Assembly: GCA_032191485.1 (NCBI GenBank)
Contig: JAVDOI010000004.1
Coordinates: 24,371,770 to 24,435,769 of the forward strand
DNA from: Leptoclinus maculatus
Lineage: Eukaryota; Chordata; Actinopteri; Perciformes; Stichaeidae
Reading direction: 5' to 3'
DNA length: 64,000 nucleotides
Below are positions 22,877 through 34,936 of this stretch, piece after piece. Position 1 is the first letter of the stretch. Every line of letters starts with the position of its first letter. The notes under the pieces are model-generated. The model saw only the letters and a list, made by a program, of their open reading frames with translations, searched no databases and was not told the origin of the DNA. A program made the translations under genes and the position numbers.

Positions 22877-23190
22877 GGTAGTGATGGCGAGATGAAGCTT
22901 CATGAAGCATTGAAGCTTTCCATCCAATTGCTTCACTCATGGGCCGAAGCTTCATGGTGCTTCATTTGCTCTACTGCGCCATCAAGTGGACAATAAATGT
23001 AAAACAGCAGAGTGATTAAAATGACACCATGGCTTTGGTGTGTGTGAAGCATTGAATTGAATAAATTAATGAATGATGTTTGTGATGCCAATACATAACT
23101 TATGAACTGATTAATATGGTGTCTGTCTTTATGATAAACTTTATATGTTAATGTGATGTATCGAGGCTCATGGTTCAATCATCCTGAATT
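22877..23190 (+). mobile_element. hAT-like non-autonomous repeat (TAGTGATGGCGAGATGAAGC)
   Basis: The left end TAGTGATGGCGAGATGAAGC, then TTCATGAAGCATTGAAGC, TTGCTTCACTCATGGGC and CATCAAGTGGACA, is the body of a repeat widely dispersed in fish. No transposase. The right boundary is uncertain. Confidence 0.5.
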
Positions 23191-23204
23191 TTTACTGCTA
23201 CAGT

Positions 23205-23205
23205 T

Positions 23206-23233
<28 letters not shown>
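23205..23233 (+). repeat. (CA)14 microsatellite
   Basis: Uninterrupted CA run. Confidence 0.95.
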
Positions 23234-23236
<3 letters not shown>

Positions 23237-23239
23237 TTT

Positions 23240-24405
23240 GCCTTTGAGGAACATAGAGCATGTTACCTGCATCTGTGGTGCCACCAGTTGTCCCTGGCAG
23301 CATGATTTAAAAACAGTTTTGAAAGCAGTTTCTCTGACCCATTTAATCTGACAGGAAGCAACCCTTCCTTCCCCAACGTCACATACTGCTGTTGTTTGTA
23401 CCTTTTACAGTAAATCAATCAACCAAATTCAGATTTTACATTAAACTGTGTTGATATGTTCAGTAAAACCTACAAACAAAATGACTTAAAACTGAACCAA
23501 ACTAAGGTACTTTCTTTGACTGCTTTCGTAGATTGAATCTTTTATATTTCAATGAAACTGAGAACTTTCTCACAAGACAGAGGTGGAGTGGAAGAGCTTG
23601 TGGAAGTCCCCCCCGTCCATATCATCTATATATAAAATGTCCCACATTCCCTGAACTGATGCTGAATTATTAACCTGCAAGAACCACCTCAGGTCAACTA
23701 CATGGGTTTTGTGCATTACACTGATTTTAACATTGATGAATCAGAACATGTGCCCAGCAAGAAAAGATTTAGACATCCATTACTACTATGGATGATATGT
23801 AAGACAAGCCTGTCCACCAAGTATGTATTTTCTGTCCAACATAGTAGCATTTAAAAAAATAGATACAACCACATCACATTTACACTCACAAACTTTCATT
23901 ATTGTTTTCGGAACAAGTCCGATTTCCTGAGTTTTCTGCATCCGTCAGAATTGTTTGACACCTCAGAGCCACCCTAAATGCAAACATCATCATCCAAAAT
24001 GGCATCTGATGAGCTGAATTCACTTTGTTTATTCGTCTCCCACCACAAACCACTCTACGACAAACAAAGTAAAGAATACAGCCTGGAATCAGGGATAGTA
24101 GGCAGTAATCGCTAAAACAAAGGATGTACGAACAATTAAACAGTAGTGACAGTAGTCTTTTTGCAAAGAATAGAATATCAAAACGCATCGGTCTCAGTGT
24201 GCAACGTTTCTGAGAGTAACGTTTTCTCTCGGTTGAAAAAGCGCATATGAAAAATACGGATTTGGTTTGCAAAGACCTTAAGTTCAGGCAGCAACCTCCA
24301 GTGAAAAGTGTGGCAGTGCTTTAAACTTGCACTCGTCTAGTTGCAAAAAGAAGTGATTGTATGGAAGTCTATGAGAAAATGACCCTACTAGTTATCTCAG
24401 TAAAC
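23240..24405. other. Intergenic, no gene seen
   Basis: AT-rich. The 128-codon minus-strand frame at 23886-24272 has no recognised domain or splice context. Confidence 0.5.
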
Positions 24406-24409
24406 ATTG

Positions 24410-24665
24410 TAAACATGAGTTTATGGTGTTAATCTCTAGTTTCAAGTCTTCTTCAATACAGCATGATGTTCATTTTGTAAATTATGATCCAATAGACCAT
24501 AAAGCAGAGTATGCTTTAGGGCAGGGCTACCTTGGGATTAACTTTAACACAATGTTTTCACTTCAACATTTTGGTGGCCTAAAAATAGCTTTGGTTAAGC
24601 TCGGTTGTACTTAACTCCACCCTCTCCTGTCACTTCTGGTTGCAAAGAAAGTTGAACATTCAAAC
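24410..24665 (+). mobile_element. Dispersed repeat family R, copy B
   Basis: CTAGTTTCAAGTCTTCTTCA, CAGCATGATGTTCATTT, TTTTGGTGGCCTAAAAATAG and CACTTCTGGTTGCAAAG recur in reverse order and orientation in copy C at 28742-29130. Confidence 0.65.
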
Positions 24666-25399
24666 GAGACAACTTTTAATTTAACACGGGACAGGAACAG
24701 CAGTCTCCTGCCAAAAAAAGTGGGGATTCCTGCCAACAGGGAGTGGATGAAGGGATGAACCATGAGTGGGAGGGAAGAATATCTCCTCGTTGTGGGCTAG
24801 CAAGGACGTGTTGTTACCTGTTATGAGAACTGAATGAATGGACAGCTTGTTCACCTGCCCTCAGCCCCAGGCAGTCACACAGGAAGTCAGCTGACCTATG
24901 TGGTGGGAAATCTGCTATCATGAAGGGGATGTTTATGTGTCACAGCGGAAAGACAGACCAGTGATATTGATGTATATATTGTGTTCCAACTTCACCTCCC
25001 ACGGTAGATCTAAAGTAAAGGAAATGGATGATGGTGGAGGGACTGTAGGCGAGCTCTACATTGACACTATCATGCACAGCAGGGGGTGTATAAAGCTGAT
25101 CAGATGGGCAACATGGTGGACTGTGGTACAGGGGGGGAAATAAATGTTTTTGTGACGTACGGCAGCACACCACAGACTTTCCCAAATACACAAGAAGTGA
25201 AAAATCCTACTCCTACTTATATTTTCACGTATCAGATTGTAAAGAAATTGAAATATAACCTGAGGTTTAATCCCCACTCAGGTAGTACATTTTAATCTTA
25301 ATCACAGAGTTAAGCAGTAAAGCCAGTCAAGTTCTATTAGGTCACATAATGTAAAGAGTTTTGCTAAAACTTCCACTCACATTGTTTTTACAGGTCGGA

Positions 25400-25560
25400 T
25401 GCATAGACTGTATAAAATGTGGACGAAGTCTTCGTGACGTCACCTGTAGGTGTCTGAAGAGCCAATGTGAAGGTCATAGTGGGTGGCTCTTGCCGTCACC
25501 ATCTTGACAGTGACCACACAGCCTAAAGCCCTAATTAAACTTTCCGCAAAAACGGTCGCA
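25400..25560 (+). mobile_element. Dispersed repeat family R, partial copy D (end module)
   Basis: ATAGACTGTATAAAATGTGG with GACGAAGTCTTCGTGACGTC matches the terminal module of copy A (reverse orientation) and the start of copy C. The adjoining TGGCTCTTGCCGTCACCATC is also typical of this fish repeat. Confidence 0.5.
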
Positions 25561-26159
25561 CAGACATGAGCTGATGTGGAATCCTGACAAGGAAACATTT
25601 GGATCTTTTAAACTCCCATGTCAGGTTTCTCCTAGCAGCAAACAGACATTCTCAAAGCTCCTCAAAGCTTTTCCAATTTTTCCGCCCATCCGCATCCGCG
25701 TAGTTAGAAAATGTGCACGTGTATGATGGTGGGACGTCACTTTGGCTGTGCGGACACTCAATATAATTAAAATGGATACATTGGTACCAGGCTGTAAACC
25801 TGTTTTTTTCTGCTGTAAAGTTGGGCATTTTGACATGGATTTCTATGGAGATTGACTCGTCCCAAGTGTCCATTTGAGAAACTGCAATTTTTGGCACTTC
25901 TGCTTTGGCTTCATTATTCAGCACCGGAAGTTGCCGCTTGTTAGTCTACTCTCATTTCCGCTTTGGGAATCATTAATACTGTATCTCTAATGTATCTAAA
26001 ATGATATGCACAATCTATTATAATATGGTCGCTAATACGATTTTGTTCATTACTTTTTAATTTATCTTTTTTAATAATTCCTTGCTCTTAGAACAACTGA
26101 TACTGATGTGTGCTGGGGGATCTAATGTAAGCGCTAAATACACAACCATCCAGACCCTC

Positions 26160-26440
26160 CACTGTCTGGGCACTGATACACACACACACACACAGTCATG
26201 TTTCCATCACTTTTGAGAACATTACATTGATTTGCAATCATTTCCTTGAGACTAACCCTAACCATAACCATAACCACTACTTGCCTAAAACCTAACCAGT
26301 GTACTAACCTTAACTTTAACCTAACCTTACCCTAACCTAATGATTTATTTTGTAGGGATATGCATTTGGTCCCCAAAAGAAGGGGGAGTCCCCACAATGT
26401 CCCCACAAGTCACGCTCACACACACACACACACACACAAC
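26160..26440 (+). repeat. CA microsatellites flanking a telomere-like/GTCCCCACA block
   Basis: CA runs at 26177-26195 and 26416-26439 flank CTAACCCTAACCATAACC repeats (26252-26340) and GTCCCCACAATGTCCCCACA (26386-26407). This composite is frequent in fish genomes. Confidence 0.7.
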
Positions 26441-26944
26441 ATCAACGAATACTTCCAGTCTCTCGCAAACACACGCCAGGGGTTAATTGCTATTTTCTTG
26501 AATTTACGAATTGTAACCTGTTCCTGATCTCATTTTAACTTGACGCTTTGGCAATGTTGTCCTTGTTACATTCATGTCAATGAGGCAAATTTAATTGAAC
26601 TGAATGCAAAAACTAAAACTCTTCCATTGAATTTGACTCACTGGTATTACTTCCACCCGTGCTGCTACCTTGATGTGGTGGGGAGGCTTGTGTGCCTCAA
26701 TGACCCTGTGAGCTATACCGACGGGGGCTTAGGTCACTGGCAGGTTTAACCAAGCTGGGCAGGTTACGGGTGAGGGGTCTGACAAAAGGCGGCACCTGGT
26801 CCTCCAGGTTTGGGGGTTGGGCTCAGGGTTAACAGCTCTGTCCTGTAAAAAGAAGTATTGTTACGGAAACAGCAACAAAAGTATCAAAAGCAACTAGATG
26901 TGATGGGATTCCAGGTGTAAACATTTCTACGGTTGCTGTGACTG

Positions 26945-27742
26945 ATGTTGCACTCTGATAATTTCTGTGTTTTCTTTGAGAGTGCAATCTCCTTGCACAC
27001 AAAGAAGTACTCCTCCACACCAGCCCTCTCTTGCATCTCAGTCAATGAGCTTGTAGATAGCTTCAATTCTAAAGTTAAAAATGTTATTGATGCCATTGCA
27101 CCCACTAAAGTGAAGGTTGTCTCGGGTAAGCAAAGATCTCCTTGGAGAAATGCCACGCTGGTCAGAATAGAGAAACGAGAGTGCCGGAAAGCTGAGCGCA
27201 GGTGGCGAAAAACAAATCTCCAGGTTCACTGTGACATCTATAAAGAGAGACTTCGCAAATATAATTTGGAACTTAGAAATGCAAGGCAGTCCTTCTTCTC
27301 TGACATCATAACCAAAAATAATAACAATACACGCGCCTTATTTGCTACCGTCGACAGGCTAACAAACCCTCCAGTGTCAGTAGCTGCTGAGCTCCAATCC
27401 CCCTGGGCATGCAATCAATTTGCCTCCTTTTTTACTGACAAAATTCAGAAAATTAGACAAGCAGTCAGTACCTCCACACCAACCACAGGATATGTGTTGT
27501 CCCCATCTGTGAATAACATCCATTAAAATATCATGACACAATTTCATTCAATCGACCATAGAAGCTTAGAAGACATTATACAACATCTGAAGTCATCCTC
27601 CTGCTGCTTGGATATTCTACCAACATGCTTTTTCAAAGATATTTCAAACTGCATGACCACTGATCTTTTACAAATTGTAAACACATCCCTTCTCTCAGGT
27701 GTCTTCCCACAAGCCCTAAAAACTGCAGTTATTAAACCTATT
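26945..27742 (+). pseudogene. L2/Rex-like LINE ORF2 fragment (connector region before RT)
   Basis: One frame with a single internal stop (27524-27526). It reads ...VVSGKQRSPWRNATLVRIEK, then RECRKAERRWRKT, YKERLRKYNLELRNARQ, FFTDKIQKIR and finally LPTCFFKDI...FPQALKTAVIKPI, the first motif of the reverse-transcriptase domain. It breaks off there, so the catalytic motifs are missing. Confidence 0.75.
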
Positions 27743-28077
27743 GGAATGTGCGTACAATGTATGAGTCAGGGAAACTTGAACTGTATGACAAATGCCAACA
27801 AGAATGCATGGAGACCATACTAATGAGAAGAAAATGGGGATGGATAGGACATGTGCTGAGAAAAGATCCTGCTGATATTACAAGAACAGCCTTACATTGG
27901 ACACCAGAAGGGAAAAGAAAAAGAGGCCGACCAAGAAACACGTGGAGAAGAACTGTGGAGAAGGAGATGCAGAGACTAAACCACTCATGGGGCACCATCC
28001 AGCGACTTGCCCAGGACAGACAGGAGTGGAAGACTTTTGTTGCTGCCCTACATACCAAGAGGCATAAAGGGAAATGA
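27743..28077 (+). pseudogene. LINE reverse-transcriptase C-terminal fragment
   Basis: Read in a different frame from the preceding fragment: RRKWGWIGHVLRKDPADITR, ALHWTPEGKRKRGRPRNTWR, VEKEMQRL, AQDRQEWKTFVAAL, stop TGA. This WIGH.LR...GKR.RGRP..TWRR pattern is the C-terminus of many fish LINE proteins. Confidence 0.8.
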
Positions 28078-28105
28078 TGATGTATTAAGTGTACCTCCAC
28101 AGTCA

Positions 28106-28740
28106 ACTAACCTGGGACCTCACCTATAAAGTTTTTTGGGAAATTCACATATTTGTGGGTTGCTCTGCCACATCTTTGTACAGCTTTTTTCTTTACCTGC
28201 AGTGTTTCTAAGTTTTGATTTTCAGGAAATGAAAGCCTTGACTAAACACCCCCATACCTACACAACAAAGTAGGTAATGTGTCCATGCCAAAACGTTTAG
28301 GCATCAAAATGTTCTGTGTTAAGGTTAGACGTTTATGTTTGTGAGAATGGAACCACACTCCTTGGCGTCAAAGCTTAACATAAAGAAAATGAAATGCTTG
28401 ACGTGGAGAGGTGGTTTGATATTCCATGTGATTATTTATTTAACACCTCTGATGTTGTAATGAAACAAACCGCTGGAGGTCCTGTTGCTAAAAAAAAAAA
28501 AAAAAAGCCTACACTTTTAACCTAAAAATATCATATCAAGACCTAATAGTGTAAGAAAAATGTAAATAAGATGACACAGAAGCTGAAAAGCCCCTTCAGC
28601 AGAGACAGGAAGGAAGTGCATCAGGGCAAAGAAAGATATGATCTACTGTAGATTAAACTAAATAATGTGCTGAGTCAGGTTATTGGTAATGTACTTTATA
28701 AGGTGATGTTATAAATGACCTCTGACTGGGTGTTGTGAGA
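28106..28740. other. Intergenic, no gene seen
   Basis: AT-rich with a poly-A run at 28490-28507. Confidence 0.5.
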
Positions 28741-28741
28741 A

Positions 28742-29130
28742 TAGACTGTAAATAAGAAGTGGACTTAGTCATTGGTTTGTGGACTACACTTTTGAAGCCT
28801 CGAGTTCAGCATTTTGGCAGGGCCAACTTGGTTTTTGGCCTTCGCCATCTTGTTTTTTGCAACCAGAAATGATACGAGAGGGGGGAGCTAAGTACATTTT
28901 TAGGTGACCAAAATAAAATTTCATGAACTGAAAACACACTGTGAAAGAGGTAAAGTTGTAAGACAAAAACACAGACAACTCTCAGACCGGACAACGCCAC
29001 GGTAGTGACCTGTCAATCACAAGGTAGCCCCGCCCTAAAGCACACCCTGCTCTATTTCACTCTAAATGGAACTATAATTTATTAAATGAACATCATGCTG
29101 TATTGAAGAAGACTTGAAACTAGTGGAATG
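28742..29130 (-). mobile_element. Dispersed repeat family R, copy C
   Basis: Starts AGACTGTAAATAAGAAGTGG (compare the copy A terminus), then TTTGCAACCAGAAATGA, TTTTTAGGTGACCAAAAT, and ends with ATGAACATCATGCTGTATTG and AAGAAGACTTGAAACTAGTG, the reverse of copy B. It joins the modules seen separately in copies A, B and D, so it is the most complete copy. Confidence 0.65.
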
Positions 29131-31140
29131 GAAATTATTATGGAAAGAAAAAAAATGCTTACTTCTTTACTTTGAATTATAGCTGTTCAACAGGCAGTAC
29201 ATCTGGTACAATACTGCTGTAAAATGATATTTTAATTTACATCATCTGCAAATATTAACTTCAACCAGCCCAATGTTCATCCCAAACCCACATTTGCTAT
29301 GTAACACTGTTAGAGTTGTTAAGCATTTATTTAGCGGACATCTGAAATGTGGCTCCTGAGCTCCTATTTTCAATGTTGTACATCTGTCTGTCCCATTCTC
29401 CTGGATATGCAGACTTCCCCTCTGAAACTGAGGGCACTGCTGTTTAATTTACTGTGTGCAGAAGAAGAACCATTAAGATGTGAGATAGCTTGGTTCAATC
29501 TACATATCAATATGAAACCATTCGACAGTGCTGTTATTGTATGCTCACTCTTGATTTTAGTGTTGCAAATTTCCTTTCTGGGCATGAAATAACTTTTAAA
29601 AGCCACTTTTTGAGATCACCTAGTCTCACATCCTCCATTACAAGAGATGTTGAGGTAGATCAACGTTGCTGAGCAACTTTCTATGACTGTTTGTGAAACT
29701 GAGAGCAATGCTGCTTATTTGAGGTTACCTACCGAGGCTATAGCCAGTCCACAAAGCAACAGCGACTAATCTATGGAAAGTCGTGTCCATTCCCCTTTCC
29801 ACACAATACAAGCAAAAACATTATTTTTTTATAAAGCACTGGTCAATTTTGGAATTTGGGCTATTTTGCTTTCATAACATGTGTTCTTTCAGACTAGTGG
29901 AAAGAAAACATACAAAATACACATTTAGATGTTTATTTCACTACTTTGTCTGTTTGCATCTGTAGATTTCTCCTAAATTCACCAAACGTTCCCAATTAGA
30001 TAACGCCTCATTTACATATTTAAACATTAGATTTTAGAAAATTAGCAAAATAACAAAATATTATCATAATGTAAGTCATCAACTGGGGAAGTTTCATAGT
30101 TATATATACTGTATCTGCAGTCCGATCTACATCCCGCTTCCTCTGTTCTCTTCCTCAGTCTCACTCCAACATAACTGTCATTCCATTCCACAGTCTACTA
30201 GTTCCTGCTGCTGGGTTCTTGTCCATCACCTGACCTCATTACCGGCCCTGCTACCTTGCTACCCTGCTTCCTGTTACTCATAAAACTCATTAGCCTTAGT
30301 AGGAATTGTGACTGTCGACACTCTCAACAGCAAATGTACAAATGTAAAGATTGTACAAGACAAAATGGAAACGTTTACAGTGAGAGTATCTCTAAGTTTT
30401 ATAAAGGCATTATGTGATAAGTGAGACAACCTGTATTTCTGAAACTCAGATATTTTATAACAAAGGACAAAATATGTTTGCTCTCAGCAGGAACAGTATC
30501 ATGTATACTCAGGTATGTAAACAGCCATGTGTGTGGGTGGATAGGGCAGGGCATTAAGTAAAACTGGCACATACAACAAAGTAGATTTTTTTACAACATT
30601 TATAGCAAGCAAGTATCTTACAAACTGAGTCAAAATTATGTATTTCATATTTTCAAATATTTGTACACATTAGGGGCAGTTTTACACCAATTACTCATAA
30701 GATTTTTGGGACGTTGGCAAAAAAAAGAAATCGTCTGGAGCCTTGTAGACCAGCTGCTGTAATCAAACAACAAAGGGTATCTGTATCTGCCAATATGGAT
30801 CATCAATGATTGGCAATTAGTATCGGCGGCAAAACAACGTGATCAAGGATCTCTAAAAGTTATATTTGCTCCCTTATTGTAGTTGTACAGTTGTACAGTT
30901 GAAAAACAACAAGAAACTCGTGATATACTCGTCATATTCAAAATCCGCCAAAAACAAAAAGTTGGATGACAATGTACTTTTTATTTCCTGGATGAACTCA
31001 TTTTTCAAGCTGACTTCCAGTATACTCCGTTTGCTTCATTTGTATGCATGTATGTATTCATGAGCAGGTATTACATTTAAAAGGTACTTTTTTTACAGTC
31101 AGAAGTCACTGATATACAGGCCGAGAAGATTGAGACAGAG
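29131..31140. other. Intergenic, no gene seen
   Basis: AT-rich, no gene or element recognised. Confidence 0.5.
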
Positions 31141-31144
31141 ATGG

Positions 31145-31158
31145 GGGGGGGGGGGGGT
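31145..31158 (+). repeat. Poly-G run
   Basis: About 14 consecutive G; potential G-quadruplex or assembly-sensitive site. Confidence 0.8.
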
Positions 31159-32215
31159 GGACACTCTGTGCACTCTGTATGAACTCCAGCTGAATCACGT
31201 TTGCTTCTTCCTCAGTTGAAAATTCAGTAGGAAGACAGATGAAGATGATTGTTCAGATATTTCCACCAACACAACATTAATGATGGCTCTGTTCTGTGGT
31301 TAATGTCTACTACCACATATCGTGTGTGAAGTACTTGTTGATGCAGCTTTTTTCGTTTTTACATTATTAGTAATTTTCCTGCCTCAGGGCCATATTTCAT
31401 TCCCAGACTGCCCCTGGGTAGAAAAATATATATTATATATAGCACCAATTGCACTGATTAATAGTCCCATGAGGATTATATTAACATTGTGGTTTGTTTG
31501 GTTTTGGTCGGATGAAGCAATGCTACTTCAATGTGTATGGCTGGATGCCATATGGGTGGGAGGAATGGAGGCGTTTCTTCAAATATTGCATCATGGTGAT
31601 AACTTTCACTTCCTCTCTGAACGGGAGGGATTAACACCTCACAAAAACAGCGTGTGGGAGTATAACAACGTGGCATGCCGAAACAGGTAAATGTTTGAAG
31701 TGTGAGAGCAGGTTAGTTCAGCTGAATAATTGTTGCAGTTTCAGCTTAATGGCTGTCTGGCATTCTTTATATATAATTCAACATCATAACATGTAAAAAT
31801 CAAACCACAAAACATTAAGAGTACATTTAAAAAAACACAATCACAGCACTTGTCTCTGTATCAGTGCAGTGCCCCTTTGGAATAGTATTGCATACTATAA
31901 CATGCTTTTTTATGAGATTTTTTGTGACTTACCATACTATGACATTTTACGACTTTTTGGGAACATGCTATACTATGATGTTGTTTTGAAGTACGGTATT
32001 ATAACTTTTTTATAACATTTTTTGTGACTTAATATACTATGAATTTTTACGAACATGCAATATATGTTATGTAATGCCGTCTCGGTTTGTGTGCGTTTTA
32101 TAATATTGTATTTGTCTCTCTAGGACTCCCTACATCTCAAAGGGCTATCCTTTCAGAGGAAACAGAACCACGTCACAAAGTTACGAGACTTTACAAGCCT
32201 AATATTCAAGTCAAA
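31159..32215. other. Intergenic, mostly no feature
   Basis: The 122-codon plus-strand frame at 31322-31690 has no recognised domain. 31885-32065 holds a repeat listed separately. Confidence 0.4.
31885..32065 (-). repeat. GTCATAGTATAGTATG-type degenerate minisatellite, small copy
   Basis: CATACTATAACATG, TTTTTTGTGACTTACCATAC, TATGACATTTTACGAC and CTTAATATACTATG are the reverse complement of the AAAAGTCATAGTATAGTATG units at 38030-39190. Confidence 0.7.
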
Positions 32216-32221
32216 TTTATT
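32216..32221 (-). terminator. Possible poly(A) signal of the tnfsf18-like gene
   Basis: TTTATT on the plus strand reads AATAAA on the minus strand, 812 bases past the stop. Other sites further away cannot be excluded. Confidence 0.3.
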
Positions 32222-33032
32222 AAATACATGGCAAAAAAAATCTGAAATTAGTTTCAGACAGCATTAGAATCTGTTGATTGTTGATATGGATTAAATGGAC
32301 TTATACCAATATGACATTCCTATACTCACAACATATTCAAATGAAATACAAAGCAAGCTTAAATCTGCACTAAATAATTCCATCATCCACAGAAAGCAAA
32401 GTGAGGTCTTCAGGATTTGTAGAGTGCAAAGTCTTCCACATCTGTAAATTCTACAATCTTTAATATGACAAACAGTGAGTTGCAAATTGAACATGAGGCC
32501 CTCGCCTTCATAATTGGTCATCCTTACAGGTAAAAGTAGTCAATCGGAGAGAATAAAATGACTAACAAGAAACGTAGAATTGGTGTCAAGAAAAGTAAAG
32601 CACATTATGAGTTACCATTAACGTTATGAGCAATATTTGGGCTTTGTAGCAATTTCCTGCCAAAATATATGTTTCAATTCAAACTAGCAGCCCCAACTTA
32701 TGGGACTTTATACTTTAATTTAGTGTAGCAATCGTGAACATCTCTACTATAACAGAGTAGTTTGTTCAAGCTTGCGTGAAACCACCTGTGACTGCACCTT
32801 TTTGCTGCTCAACTCTGGAGGAAAATCACATCCCTCCTCGCCTTGAGACCTTAGAGCAACAAAACCCACTGTCTCCACGGCAAACACAGCCATGAAACCT
32901 TCGCTTTTCATGAATCTACCTTCTGATAAGTGCACACATGTGGAGTAGTAGCATGCCGTGTATAAACATAAAGCCCCGACAGCAGTTTGTTTTGCTTAAA
33001 TGCAACTTAAAGGCAGTTTGTTTTCAGCCTGG

Positions 33033-33755
33033 TCAGAGTTTATAGAAAAGGAAATGGCAGCTGTCTGGGTCGGTAGACATAAAGGCAATGCTTATTCTGG
33101 TGCCACTGCTCAGTCTGACCTTTTCTAAAAAGATATGGTCTTGTTTGCAGTTGCTCCTCTTTGGGATTGTTCTACTGTCATTGTTCCTCGTTTGTATGAG
33201 AGTAAGCTCTTCACTGTTGGCGTTCTTCACCTCTCCGTAGATGAAGTAGTCTGCAGTTTTGTTCACGGTGAAGATGACGTATCTTCCCCATTCATCCCTC
33301 TCTATGGAGCAAGCAGAAATATCTTCCATCAGCACAAATGAACACTTGAATAGGGATGTTGAAAGCAATTGAAATACAAGTGATGCTTACTTTTTCCTTC
33401 ACAGGTTATGCTGAATGTTTCTTGAGCATTCAATGCACGTGAATCCTGTAGACAGACAGATCGATTATAGAGAGACATGCATTCACACACAGAGACGACA
33501 CGTCGGTGATAACATCTGGTTAGAGGACTTTAATCAATGCTATGAGGTGTTCCTCACCTGGTTGTATGATGCCTTTGTGAACATGAAGAAATACAGGATG
33601 AAGCCCGCCACCAGAGCCACAATGACCAGTCCCATCACTGTTGCCAAAGCAACCGCACAGTTTAAGCAGCCACGGCGGTGTGCAGGTGAGCCTTTGGGTC
33701 GATCCACCCTGACCTCCACCAGTGCGTCCTTCTGTTCTTCTTGATGTCTCTCCAT
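33033..33755 (-). CDS. tnfsf18: TNF superfamily ligand, TNFSF18 (GITR ligand)-like, 173 aa
   Basis: Minus-strand exons 33558-33755, 33391-33445 and 33033-33301 join in phase (522 bases, stop TGA). Type II membrane protein: N-terminal 30 residues polar and basic, membrane segment about residues 33-60 (VALATVMGLVIVALVAGFIL), a short exon-2 stalk (ALNAQETFSITCEGK), then a compact TNF homology domain with YFIYGEVKNANSEELTL and the terminal CHFLFYKL. Three exons, small size and YFIYGEV (compare YLIYGQV in GITRL) fit TNFSF18; the position between faslg and the tnfsf4-like gene, on the opposite strand from faslg, also matches human TNFSF18. GITRL costimulates T cells through TNFRSF18. The exon-3 acceptor was chosen because the phase-1 end of exon 2 requires 33301; an upstream AG near 33346 would break the frame. 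The symbol rests partly on gene order. Confidence 0.75.
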
Positions 33756-33796
33756 AATGCAGACTGTAATGCTTGTTGTGGAGATTGTCCGTGCTC

Positions 33797-33807
33797 CTTA
33801 AATATAG
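33797..33807 (-). promoter_or_regulatory. TATA-like box of the tnfsf18-like gene
   Basis: CTATATTTAAG on the minus strand, about 42 bases before the start codon. This would leave a 5' UTR of roughly 15-20 bases. Confidence 0.45.
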
Positions 33808-34568
33808 TCCATCTTCCCACACACTAAAAGAGAAAGTGGGAATCCCAAGCTCCAGTAAGCCCCGCCCCCCCCTCGTAATAAAAAGCAAATAGAGAGTGCA
33901 GAGGGAATCCCTCGGCACCCACGCACCAAAACCGGATTCATAATTACGCTGTTTTCTTCCTTTGATCGCAGCTTTATTTGAGTCTGTTCCACGGAACTAG
34001 AATGAAAGACATAGTCTTGCTTTTAGGTGTTTGTTTCAAAGTCAAGTTCATATTTGATGAGTAATTTGTAAACTTGCATTAGAAATCATAAAGTGTCTTT
34101 GCCATTCAGTCTGTGTCCTGGCACGTAGGATTACTCTACGCCCTCACTTCCTGCCCCTCATTTCAACTCCAGGAGAGAAATCTTGGGAGCTGGGTTGATG
34201 ATTACTCAAACATTCATCATCACTCTGTACTATCCTGACTGCAGTGCATGCACAAACAGGCACATGGCAACTTCTGAATATTTTAATCCAATGACTATCT
34301 TTGTTTCTGGTTAGTTTGTGCAGCTTTTTCATTCCTCCCACATGAAGAAATGGTATGTAAAGTGCATACAGCAGGATTTATCAATATGGCAGCACAGGTG
34401 AGGCTGCACAATATGTTAATGATATGAGACTTGGCTGGTGCACATGGTGTTTTCACCTGTCCAACTTTATCTATTTGTGCAACCGGTTTTGCTCAAATGC
34501 AGAGGCGGCAAAAAAATGTGAGCTTGACTGAAACGCGGAAGTACAAAGAAACATGAAAGCAACCTATC
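33808..34568. other. Upstream region of the tnfsf18-like gene, no gene seen
   Basis: Contains a GCCCCGCCCCCCCC stretch at 33858-33873 (possible GC box for the promoter). Otherwise featureless. Confidence 0.4.
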
Positions 34569-34569
34569 T

Positions 34570-34648
<79 letters not shown>
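34569..34648 (+). repeat. (CT)n microsatellite
   Basis: About 37 CT units, then CTGTCT variants to 34680. Confidence 0.95.
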
Positions 34649-34653
<5 letters not shown>

Positions 34654-34829
34654 GTCTCACTGTCTCTCAGTCTCTGTGTATCTGTCTTCTGTAGGAAATT
34701 AAGTAGAAACTGCCTGCATCACTGTTAATGTCCCTCCCACACTTGAAGTACTCTTGCATCATCGGTGTTGTTCTATATCCGTCTTGGCTGCCGTCCTGTC
34801 TGCTAGCAGGTCCCACATTCAGACTTGAA

Positions 34830-34936
34830 TGGACACACACACACACACACACACAAAACAGACAAAAACTGCTTATCTGTCACTCTTTGCACAGTTTAGT
34901 CTTGGTCTTATCTAACTTGTGTGTGTGTGTGTGTGT
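34830..34936 (+). repeat. (CA)12 and (GT)9 runs
   Basis: CA run at 34831-34854 and GT run at 34918-34936, about 60 bases apart and of opposite phase. Confidence 0.85.

Larger units (their letters stand above)
26650..28105 (+). mobile_element. Mosaic LINE: head and tail of one family around an L2/Rex-like centre
   Basis: 26660-26830 (CTACCTTGATGTGGTGGGGA, GAGCTATACCGACGGGGGCT) is the 5' non-coding head typical of one fish LINE family. 26945-27742 is a piece of a second, L2/Rex-like family. 27743-28077 is the C-terminal end of a reverse-transcriptase protein from a different frame and family. All parts lie on the same strand. No part is intact. Confidence 0.6.

Noticed and set aside
23886..24272. 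128-codon minus-strand frame
   Set aside because: Low-complexity hydrophobic stretches without recognisable domain or gene context.
26252..26340. Interstitial telomere (CCCTAA)n
   Set aside because: The units are CTAACC and ATAACC variants, not TTAGGG repeats, and sit in a common fish composite repeat.
31322..31690. 122-codon plus-strand frame
   Set aside because: No domain, no splice partners, not reminiscent of any family.
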